Shown here in pieces: positions 23,801-35,800 of a stretch of 64,000 nt of DNA. The stretch's first letter is position 1; each line of letters starts with the position of its first letter. The notes under the pieces were generated by a model. That model saw nothing but the letters and a program-made list of their open reading frames with translations, ran no database searches and was not told where the DNA came from. Made by a program: the position numbers and the translations under genes. The DNA comes from Siphonodentalium dalli (lineage: Eukaryota > Mollusca > Scaphopoda > Gadilida > Siphonodentaliidae), in the NCBI GenBank assembly GCA_032622095.1, contig CP136061.1:35963797-36027796 (forward strand), in the 5' to 3' direction.

Positions 23801-26800
23801 ATTGTGACAAAACATTAAACAACCCGCTCATCCCAATTAGGGCGGACGGGGGTCATACGAAATATTCCGCGCAGAGCGCTGGCGTAGGTGGGTGGTCCGG
23901 AGCCCAGAAAATAACCCTTTTTTCCCGGTGCTTGCAATATTTTTTCTGATGGTTTTTCATAATTATAGACAAACAATGAAACTCTTTTATACCATAATTG
24001 CCTGTTCTATTATGTGTATAACACCTATTTTGTAAATTTCACCTTTACACCCTACTGTGGGTATACAGCTTCCTACTGTGGGTATAAATTTCTACTGTGG
24101 GTGTAAATTTTCAAACGTAATTTCATGTGTTAAACGTGTATACCCATAATAGAACTACATCGTAGTTAGAAAAATAGTTCCTATGTCACATTCATTTAAA
24201 ATTGGAAGTTGTCATGATATCAATTAGATATGAGGAAAATTTCATGAATTTCAATCAAATGTAGCTTGCTAGTGCTATACTAACTAGGAAAAATATGAAT
24301 GATAATTCCATGTGACTGATCGCTCAGAAATAGGATGACGTCATGACGTTAATGTAAGCATCACTACGCGTGACGCACATTCCTTATATCGTCATGTTTG
24401 TGTCTCTGGGTGATATGAGAGGATACACATTCAAAGTAGTTGAATTCGCATACAAAATTACAAAAATAATAATTATGGCATAAATAAAATACACGCATAG
24501 TACCCGAGAGTATAAAATTTTCACCACTCGTCGCCAAAAGGCTCGTGGTTAAAACCACAATTCCACTCCTGGTGAAAATTTGGTATTCTCGGCTACGATG
24601 GGTGTATTCTATATCTATTACTCAGTAGCATAAATAACACCCTTTGGTAGGAGGGTGAATATATACATGCATTTTACAATACTGAATTTTAATTTGCCTT
24701 AAATTCTCCCAAAACTGATGTTATTGCCCATGTTATGGCGAACGGTTCCAAACTTACTGGAATAGACTTGATTGAGGTAGATTCTCTCAAAACGGATGCT
24801 ATTTTTCATGTTATGGCGAACGGTTCCAAACTTACTGGAATAGACTTGATCGAGGTAGATTCTCTTAAAACTGATGTTATTGTCCATGTTATGGCGAACG
24901 GTTACAAACTTACTGGAATAGACTTGATCGAGGTAGATTCTCTCAAAACTTATGTTATTGTAAATGTTATGGCGATCGGTTCCAAACTTACTGGAATAGA
25001 TTTGATCGAGGTAGATTCTCTCAAGACTGATGTTATTGCCCATGTTATGGCGATCGGTTCCAAACTTACTGGAATAGAATTGATCGAGGTAGATTCTCTC
25101 AAAACTGATGTTATTGTCCATGTTATGGCGAACGCTTCCAAACTTACTGGAATAGACTTGATACCTCGATCAAGTCTATTCCAGTAAGTTTGGAACCCTT
25201 CGCCATAACATGGGCAATAACATCAGTTTTGAGAGAATAATTTATATATATCTGGAGAAATATTTAGCAACAACAAAATAGAAATGATATATATATGTAT
25301 CATATCCTGTTAACCCTTTCAGTGCCAAGTCCGATTTTTGTGTCAACCCATATTTTCTTGATCATTTTTCAAATTTATTGATTATAATAATGTGATACAT
25401 TGATGGAAAGAGGTCTTAGAGCTCTTTCCATCAATGTATCACATTATTATAATCAATAAATTTGAAAAATGATCAAGGAAATATGGGTTGATACAAAAAT
25501 CGGACTTGGCACTGAAAGGGTTAATATATAATGATCATGAGATCAGTTGCCGTGAGATAACTAGATATGCTCCACTCAATTGTGGTCCAGTGGTTAGCGC
25601 GTTGGACTTGTCTTCGCTGTCAACACAGCGAGGCGAGTTCGCGGCTGGCTGGTGGTCTGTATTGAGTTTCCACACAGCAGTGGCTTGGCCGACTTGAGCG
25701 ATGTGCAATTGTTGGATTGTACACTGTTTGAATCTCGCGCCAAGTTGTGACCCTTGAGCAAGGTCGCTCGTACTGTGTCTGCTTTGCACCACCCATGCAT
25801 TACAAGGGTACCTGATAATGAGCAGTGAAAGATCTTGTCAGTATGCTAGCCATATGGTATCCTCGCATACTCCCGGCTGTACCTCCCCCTGTCCCCGGGG
25901 AGCAGTAGATGGTTACTGAATGTTCAGGCTCATCAGGGTAATAATTGTAAAACTTTGAGCGCGTTGGGCCTCATGGGAAAGGCGCTTTACAAATGCTATA
26001 CATTATTATTTAATTAATGCAGATATGATACCATATGATAAGTGTGCGATGGCTTATACCATTGGTGACCCAATGCCAGATATAATCAAGAATTGTTCGA
26101 TAGCAGAATAGAACAGGGCAGAATAATCAGTCTAAACGTGGACCCATTGGCTATCAAAAATAGCACGGAAGGGAATCACGTGAGAACCACGCATTCAAAA
26201 TGGCCGAAGCGAGTGCAAACGCACAAAAACATAACATACGAGGAACTGACACAAAACATAGCATTTTGACTGTTACGAACATATGATAGTTTATTTTTTC
26301 AACAAGCTGATACCTCAATTGTTCGCAAATACTGAGTAGTTTTCTATAACATTCTGACCAAAGTTGCCAGTCTGGAGGTTCGTGAAATACACAAGTCCAT
26401 ATGCTTTGGTCAGAATGATTGAGCAAACAACTGTGAATTTGGACACAGATGAGGGATCAGCTTGTTTGCAAACTAGTATAGGATATGCTTGCAGCTGCCA
26501 AAGTACTATGTAATATATCATTATCCTAGTTTATTACCCTTTCCTTGTTTCTGGTGGTGTTTGCAATTACCTTGGCCATTTTGAATGCGTGATAATCATG
26601 AACTCTAAACCACGTGATTCCCCACCGTGAATAGGGACGGTGATCTAACGTATGCAGTACAGAATGTTTACAGAATATAAACAATACAAGATACTAGTAG
26701 AACAATCGAATTCTCGGAAACCATGGGTGTTATGCAAATAATTGTTACTATCGCTTGAAATCAACAAAGGTGAACCTCTCAAGTGAGTCAGACCTTTAAA

Positions 26801-29800
26801 TTAAAATTTTAATTGCAAATTAGCAAAGTCAAATCTTGGTCATGCACGCTGATAAATATGATATCGGCTACTTTATCTGCATCATATAGTTTATCACTGA
26901 GAGATTTGAAGGCATTAATCAGCATTAAGGCTAAATGTTCCAATACTTAGCACACAAAAGTTAGGAGTTGTCATTTAAAAATCTGCTATATGTGTTAACA
27001 TCATGCAAAAGGAGGGTTGGGTCCCCAATTTGTCGGAGGAACGAAAATTTGTTTGGAACGTAAGGTGGTGATGGGTCCTTGATTGGATGGAATTTATTCA
27101 CCCCGCTCGGATTATTTTTGCAGATGACCCCCCCCCCCCCGATTACGCACCTCATTTTCGGATTAAAAGCTATGGATTATGCGCGTAAGCGAATCTGGGT
27201 AGAGTTGTGAATAATTTTAAGTCCAATTATTTAATAAATGTGAAAACGGCTTCCCAGTGATCGCACTCTAAAGTTAATTTAATTGGATGCGTGTCCTTGT
27301 GCAAACTGTTGACTGACTATGTGAATGGAAATGTTTGCACGATTTCTTTTGATTGATTGATTGATTTTTATTTGTACAATAACAAATGATTTAACAACAA
27401 AATTATGAACAAGTATATGATAAGTATTGTACAGGAGCAGCATGACCATAGTTGGTCGTCTTCCTGCTGCCCCGGAATGATATATATACATAAGGATGGC
27501 GGATGAATTTAAAGATGTATTCAGGGTTTGATACCTTTAGATACGGCACCAATATATTTTATAAAAATCTATTTCTGGGAAAGCCACTAGCTTTGTGGCA
27601 CTGAACAGTTTTACTATACGCAGAGTCGACACAATTTCATAGGTTATAAAATTATCAACAAAAAAGCAAACAAAATCTGATCTGTCAATTTAATTGTCCC
27701 TCAAGTATTCCACTGAATTACATTAATTCTAGACTTGACTGATTATTTTCCCCAACGCAAATTTGTGTTATGCATTATGGTGCTTATCAAGCTAGAGTGT
27801 TTACACGATATCAATATCCCTGAATACATCGTTAAGTATATGTGCTATATACATGCTGTTCCAGACTTGAACGCGAAGCTGAAATTAAAGAAACACAAAC
27901 TTTATTTAGGGCATACTAGACTAAGTGTATACGTAATGTGGTTGCCTTGTTCCAATTCAAAGGATTAAAACAAGGTAACCGAGAAGGGCGGTGGATTCAG
28001 GGAGGATATATATACGGTTAACCAAAGTTGGCTTTATATAATGCTAAGACGTGAAGCTAATACTTTTGTTTTTGTTTGTTTGTTTGTTTGTTTTTATTTT
28101 TAATGTTGACATATATAACACGCTCTACCGGTGCATTTATTTGTAAATGAGTACGTTGATAATATGTGATTCGTTAGACTCTTTTTAAAGTTATGTCTAT
28201 ATTTACAATCTTTTATTATTTTTATCTAAGGGGTTCCAAATGTCCGGAAAATCGTGTTTTGGGAGAGCTGCAGAAAAACAAGTTCTCGGCTTTTTCAACC
28301 TTATGGTATTAGTTCTTCTGGACTTAACATTGTTGGCATACTCAAAAGAATTTGCGAAAGATTTAGGCAGAATGTTTCGTGTCCAGTCATGCATAAATAA
28401 AGAAACATTTACAAAGTGCAAATCTTTGAATTTTAATATCCGCTCTCGTTTGAAAAGGGGTTCGGTATGGCATCTGTATTTAGCATTGCACATAATACGG
28501 ATTGCTTTTTTCTGTAGAGTAGTGATTGTGCCAATTTGACTGGCATTTCCCCATATCTGTATACCATATGTTAAATGACTGTGCACCAGTGAATAATAAA
28601 GTATTGTTCTCGATTTCTTAGGCAAAAAGCGTTTAACTTTGTTCAGTAGATAGATAGAGCGATTGAGCTTGTTACGAAGTGAGGAAATATGGTATTTAAA
28701 AGTTAGATTTTCATCAATTGTGATACCTAGAAATTTTATCGATGTCTCCTGCATGTTGTTACCAACTCTGATTAAATCATCGCCATTCAACTTGAGTCTA
28801 AAGTTTCTCCATTTATTATCATTGTTTTTGGGTGGATCAGCATAAATTTACTTTTGGAAGGGTTTATTGATAGTTTATTACAACAGCACCAGTTAAAACA
28901 GTTGGACAGTTCAGCATTTGCAATTCTTCGCATTCTATCACCGTTGTGGTCGGATGCATAAAGAGTGGTGTCATCGGCAAAAGATAACAATGGTAACGAT
29001 GTACAATTAGGCATATCGTTTACGTAAATTAGAAAAAGTGTCGGCCCAAGAACCGATCCTTGTGGGACACCACACGTAATGTTGTTCAAATAAGATCTTT
29101 TCCCTAGAAAATCTACATACTGTTTTCTCTCAGTTAGATAGCTTCTAAACCACTGATGTGATATTCCTCTTATTCCGTAGTGTTCTAATTTTTTCAATAA
29201 TATAGTATGGTGTCAAATGCCTTAGAGAGATCTAGAAAAATTGCTAGTGTTGAGTCCGTAGTTGGCTTATCGTTATTTTCGGCTATATGATTAAGGAGAT
29301 GCACCAATGGGTGTACTGTTGAATGATTCTTTCTAAACCCAAATTGATTTTCGTGTAAGATGTGATGTTTAGAGAGAAATGAAAATATTCGTTTTTGCAT
29401 TAATTTTTCTAATATTTTTGAAAATACAGGAAGAATACTGATAGGCCTGTAATTTTTTATTTCATCACGGGAATTACTTTTATGAAGTGGAACAACTTTT
29501 GCGATTTTCATTTTTTCTGGGAAATTTCCGTGTTTAAAAGACAAGTTGAATATATAAGCTAATACACCCGCGGTTTCATTGATTGTCTTCTTCATTAATT
29601 TTGATGATATACTATCGACATCGGTACTGCTTTTGCTGAGAATACTATTGGAGACGTTGAGTACTTCATTGCTGTCAGTCGGAAATATATAAAATGTTTT
29701 TGGATTGGTACTACTCAAGTAGTCGGTAAAGGATTTATTAGAATCAATTTTGACTGCATCGCTCGTTTTTTGTCCTATCTGAGAAAAGTAATCATTGAAT

Positions 29801-32800
29801 GTCTTAGCAATTTCTGTTGGTTGTGAAATAATGTTATCCCCGTGCACAAAATGTTTTGGCAATTGAGGAATAGTCCTTGACAGCTTGAGCGCGTTTTTCA
29901 AAATAGCCCACGTTTGTCTCATGTTGAATTTATTTTCATTCAGGGTTGTCTCGTAATAAGACTGTTTGCTTTTTCTTTTGAGTCGGTTATAAATTTGACA
30001 GTACAATTTGTATTTTTCTGTATTTACTTCCGATGGATCCTTAAGTTTTTTAACGTATAGTTTATTTTTAGTAACCGAGGAATTGATTAGGCCCTTTGTC
30101 ATCCATGGTTCTCTTCTGATATATTTTTTTGGAGGATTGAAATCTACCACCGGGAAAGCTTCATTAAAAGCCCATACATAGATAGATAAGAAATTGTCAT
30201 AGGCTTGATTCGATGAAGTGCAATTATATACGGATTGAAAGTCTTGCTGCTGTAAAATAGTTTTGAATTTTTCAATATTTTGTTGGCTCATTATTCTTCT
30301 GGCATTATCTGTTTGATTTTCAGGCGTGTAGTTCGTGATACTATATTCTGAATAAAATGTTGCAAAATGATCCGACACTTCAGAAAGAACAACCCCCGTA
30401 ATTGCGTTAGTTACAAGTGTATTGGTGTATATATGATCAATCAGCGTTGCTGAGTGATCGGTTACTCGTGTCGGTCGCGTTATTTGTGGTAAGAATCCAT
30501 TTTCAAACATGATATCGATAAAATTGCTCGTTTTGGTGTGAGACTGAAAATTCAATAAATCAATATTGAAATCGCCCAATAAGTATGCATTAGTGTCGGT
30601 GTCATTTAGATGTTTTACAATTTTTGTAATTTCTAACGAAAAAACATCTATGTCTGCACGCGGTGCAGTGTTGGGTCTATAAATAGAGCCGACAATGAAC
30701 GGTTTTGATTTTCGTCCAGCATCCAATTCCACAAATAGGGTCTCAATGACATGTGGTATAAATACAGACAGATCATGTCGAATTTTTAAAGAGAAACTAT
30801 CTTTTATAAAGATTCCAACGCCGCCTCGCCCATCGTCATTCTCAGGTCGTAAATTAGTTATGAGGTTGTGATAACCCGGTAATGGATAATCTTCGTTAAT
30901 TCTAAATATTTCGGTCAGTGCTAGTATATCAATCGAATGTTCAGGGCTATGACAATCGGTTAAAAGATCTAAAAATGAGTCCCAGTTAGCACTAAGGCTA
31001 CGACAGTTAAGACCAAGCATAGCTAAATTAGTTTTGGATGCTGCCAGTTTATCCTTCAACTGGTTTGGGACATAATAATCACAAGAATGGCTTATTGCGC
31101 TGTACGGCGACATGATGTCGGTCTTATCTTCGGAATCATCCGTTTGGGATTCACTGTCTCGTGAAGCAAAGTTAAAAGAGTTATCTCCCTGAATGTCGCC
31201 TAGTGTAATTCTATCCACCGTCATATTTTATGGTTTTGAAAATAGAGTTACTTCCCTTGCCCTGTATCTCATCGATTTCACATTGAATTGAGTAAAAAAC
31301 TGACAGTGTTAATTCATGTTGAACATGTGCGTAATTTTGAAATTGCTCAAGTCTGGAAACAACTGGTATAAGCGAAATAAACATGGTATAGCACAAAATA
31401 TATATGATATTAAGACACGGTGAGAGAATATACAGGTAATATGATCAGACAAAGATTCAAATATTAATACATGTCATCATAATCAAATAATATAAGTTAT
31501 ATGTGTTCCGTAAAGGGGGATCTAAAATAGTACCAGTTCCTATCTCATATATCCAGTGCTGTGAGAAAATTGTGGATAAATTAGTTTAATTTTAAGAGCA
31601 ATTTGTAAACATTTACATGAGGGCATGTTTGATTAGCATAACAGCTTGCTTCAAGAAATGCAGCCTATAATACATTCAGAGAGCACAATGCGTACGCCCT
31701 CGCGCTGATAACTTCGCGAAACCTCTCCTCTTTTTTTAGGGGGGGGGGGGCAGGATGCTTCAACGGTTTTCTGTTGATGTTTTCAAGCTGAACAAGTGAA
31801 GGAAAACAGAGTATCGTCCCTATTCCAATTGTCGTGTGATTGACTTTACTGGGGCGAAAGCGTGAGGAGTTGGTGACATAATTATTAGGTCGTGACATGA
31901 TCACGTGGAGCTGCGGGGTACGAGAACGACTTTCTCGTGTTATGGGATTTTGCACGGATAATATGATAAAATTGCGATGTTGTGTTGCTATACAACTGGG
32001 TCATGTACCACAACAAGAAAATTTAGTCGAAGCAAATTCCAATTGTGTGCTTGTATGTTGATGGATTCGATGTGTGGATATATATGTTCTTATGCTAAAC
32101 TCCGGGAGACATTTCTCTGTGAACAGTTCAGATAGGTAAATATGGTATTTTACATACAGGGGCATTTTTCAAACAGGAGCGGGGTATTGGGTGAATAACT
32201 TAAATTTTGTTTTGTCACTCAGACTGGTCATATAACTTTTTGATAAATCATGGGTGGGGACTTTCACTCGGCAGTTATAGATATGGGTCATGATTATGTT
32301 TCCTCATAAAGGGCCTATTACCAATAAATGGGATGTCGTGAGTTAGGGCTTTCACTTGGCCAGTCTGGGGGTGGGTTTTTTTTTAAAATTTTGGATAACT
32401 GATGCATATAACATTACCCATACAGTTCACGGGCCTGTGTACTAATTGTTTTGCATGAGGTATTAATCGGTGACTTTCGTTTTAAAAATATGGTATTTAC
32501 TCTTCATGTGCAAACTATGGCAAATAATTGTACTGATTTACTCATTCATGGACACAGTTGAGACATTATTCAATGAAAATGATGGAAAAATGAACTCTAG
32601 TGTTTCACAAATCAATGACTTTCATTGAATAATATAAATATGCTGGGTTTTTTTTCAATTGAGACACAATATGACTATTTTGCTTGAGGTAGAAGTCAGT
32701 AACTTTAATTGAGTTTTTTTTCTTCTGGTTTAGTCATTCTTTGGTACACTTGAGGCATTGTTCAATGAAAATCATGGAAAACTAAATCCTAGTGTCCCAT

Positions 32801-35800
32801 AAATCAATGACTTTCATGAACACTAATAATTATTCTGATTTATTCATTCACTTGATGCACTATATAATTATTTAGCTTCAGTTAGACATCACTGACTTTG
32901 ATTGAAAAAAAATATTCTGGTTTACTCTATCTTTGGTACACTTTAGGAAGTTTAGGCATTAATACAAAAATCATGGAAAACTAGATTCTGGTGTCTCATA
33001 AATCAATGAATTTCATTGAAGAATATAATTATGCTGGTTTACTCATTCACTTGAGTCACAGTTTAATTGAGAGGTATAAATCAATGACATTAGTTAAATA
33101 ATGTAAGCTGTTCACTCATTCATGTTGGCAACTTAAGCATATGACACCATCAAGAGACAGGATATACACTATACTAATTATTTAGCTTAAGGTGTCTATC
33201 AGTGGATTTCATTGATGAATATATTCTGGTTTACTCATTCATGTGCACACTCGAGGCATTTTTCAAGGAAAATGATGGAAAATTAATTCTAGTTGCCCAA
33301 AAATCGATGACTTTCATTGAACAATAACATATGCTGGTTTACTCATTCGTGGACACACTTGAGGCATCATTCAATGAAAATGATGGAAAACTGATGTCCA
33401 GTGTTTCATAAATCAATGCTTTTCATCAAAGAATAAAATTATGCTGGTTTACTCATTCACTTGATGCACTATATAATTATTTTGCTAGAGGTATAGATAA
33501 GTTACTCTAAATGCAAAAACTATTTTCTGGTTTGATCATTCTTTAGCACACGTGAAGGCATTAATCAATGAAAATCAATGAAAACTAAATCCTTTTTCTC
33601 ATAAATCAATGAATTTCATTGAATGACTCACTCAATTGATGCACTGTATAATTATTTTGCTAGAGCTATACATTAGTGACTTAAATGATCAAATATTTTC
33701 TGGTTTACTTATTCTTTGGCATGATTAAGGCATTATTCAATGAAAATCATCAAACACTAATTTCTAGTGTTTCATAAATCAATGACTTACATTGAAGAAT
33801 GCAATTATTCTGGTTTACTCATTCACTTGAGGCTTTCTGTAATTGGATTGATTGAGGTATAAATCAATGACATTAATTCAATAATGTAGGCTGGTTCACT
33901 CATTCAATTGGACAACTGAGGCATATAACATCAACAAGAAGGACATACAACATACTAATTTTTTGCTTTATGTATCAAGCAGTTGAATTCATTGAAAAAT
34001 ATATTCTGCTTTACTCATTAATGGCATTATTCAATGAATATCTTGGATAATTGAATTCTAGTTTCTAAACAAAGCAATGACTTTCTTTGAACAATACATA
34101 TATATACATCTACATACATATACATATATATGTACATATATATACACATACATGTACATACACATAGACACACATACATATACATATGCTGGTGTACTCA
34201 TTCATTGCGACAACTTAAGCATTATTTAATGAAAATAATGGAAAAACTAAATTATACTGTCTCATGAATCAATGAATTTCATTGAACAATAAAATATGCT
34301 GGTTTACTCATTTGTGGATACACTTGAGGCATCATTCAATGAAATTGATGGAAAACTGATGTCCAGTGTTTCATAAATCAATGCTCTTCATCGAAGAATA
34401 AAATTATGCTGATTTACTCATTGTATAATTATTTTGCTAGATGTATACATTAGTGACTTTAAATGAGAATTTTTTTTCTGGTTTACTTATTCTTTGGCAT
34501 GATTAAAGCATTATTCAATGAAAATCATCAAAGACTAAATTATAGTGTCTCAAATCAATGACTTACATTGAAGAATGCAACTATTCTGGTTTACTCATTC
34601 ACTTGAGGCTTTGTGTAATTGGATTGCTTGAGGTATAAATCAATTACATTAGTTAAATGATGTAGGCTGGTTCACTCATTCAATTGGACAACTGATGCAT
34701 ACAACATCAACAAGAGAAGGACAAACAACATACTAATTGTTTTGCTTTATGTATCAAGCAGTGGAATTCATTGAAAAATATATTCTGCTTTACTCATTCA
34801 TGGCATTATTCAATGAAAACTTGGATAATTGAATTCTAGTTTCTAAACAAAGCAATGATTTTAATTGAACAATACATATATATATATCTACATACATATA
34901 CATATATATGTACATATATATACACATACATGTACACACACATAGACACACATACATATACATATGCTGGTGTACTCATTCATTGGGACAACTTAAGCAT
35001 TATTTAATGAAAATAATGGAAAAACTAAATTATATTGTCTCAAAAATCAATGAATTTCATTGAATGACTCACTCACTTGACGCAATGTCTAATTATTTTG
35101 CTTGAGGTATACATCAGTGACTTTAAATGAACAAATATTTTCTGGTTTACTCATTCTTTGGTATTTTGAGGCATTATTCAATGAAAACCATTAAACACTA
35201 ACTTCTAGTGTTTCATAAATCAATGACTTACATTGAAGAATGCAATTATTCTTGTTTATTCATTCACTTGATGCACTATATAATTATTTTGCTGGAGGTA
35301 TACATAAGTAACTCTAAATGAAAAAAATATTTTCTGGTTTGATCATTCTTTAGCACACTTGAAGGCAATATTCAATCAAAATCACTGAAAATTAAATCCT
35401 ATTGTCTCATAAATCAATGAATTTCATTGAATGACTCACTCACTTGATGCACTGTCTAATTATTTTGCTTGAGCTATACATTAGTGACTTTAAATGAGCA
35501 ATATTTTCTGGTTTACTTATTCTTTGGCATGATTAAGGCATTATTCAATGAAAATCATCAAACACTAATTTCTAGTGTTTCATAAATCAATGACTTACAT
35601 TGAAGAATGCAATTATTCTGGTTTACTCATTCACTTGAGGCTTTCTGTAATTGGATTGATTGAGGTATAAATCAATGACATTAATTAAATAATGTTTACT
35701 TATTCTTTGGCATGATTAAGGCATTATTCAATGAAAATCATCAAACACTAATTTCTAGTGTTTCATAAATCAATGACTTACATTGAAGAATGCAATTATT

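Larger units (their letters stand above)
23836..27148 (+). mobile_element. G-capped 7-bp-TSD element, 3.3-kb form
   Basis: The left end near 23843 (CGGACGGGGGTCAT followed by GGTGGGTGGTCCGG) and the right end at 27141 (GGTTGGGTCCCCAA, then GGTGATGGGTCC, then GATGACCCCCCCC...CCG) match the family layout of 44940-46747 and 52679-54427. The putative 7-bp flanks ATTAGGG (23836-23842) and ATTACGC (27142-27148) agree at 5 of 7 bases, so it looks older. The interior holds the 78-bp tandem array, a TTAA palindrome, a SINE and an inverted-repeat element. No transposase frame was recognised. Confidence 0.45.

Noticed and set aside
24699-25187. Two overlapping opposite-strand frames of 140-150 codons with repeated peptides
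   Set aside because: They are produced by the 78-bp tandem repeat, which lacks stops in these frames. No start context, domain or flanking exon supports a protein.
25572-25640. Functional tRNA gene
   Set aside because: The A-box and B-box are too far apart for one tRNA, no cloverleaf can be closed, and the sequence continues into a SINE tail.
28240-28539. Plus-strand 99-codon frame over the LINE
   Set aside because: Antisense shadow of the reverse transcriptase C-terminal region.
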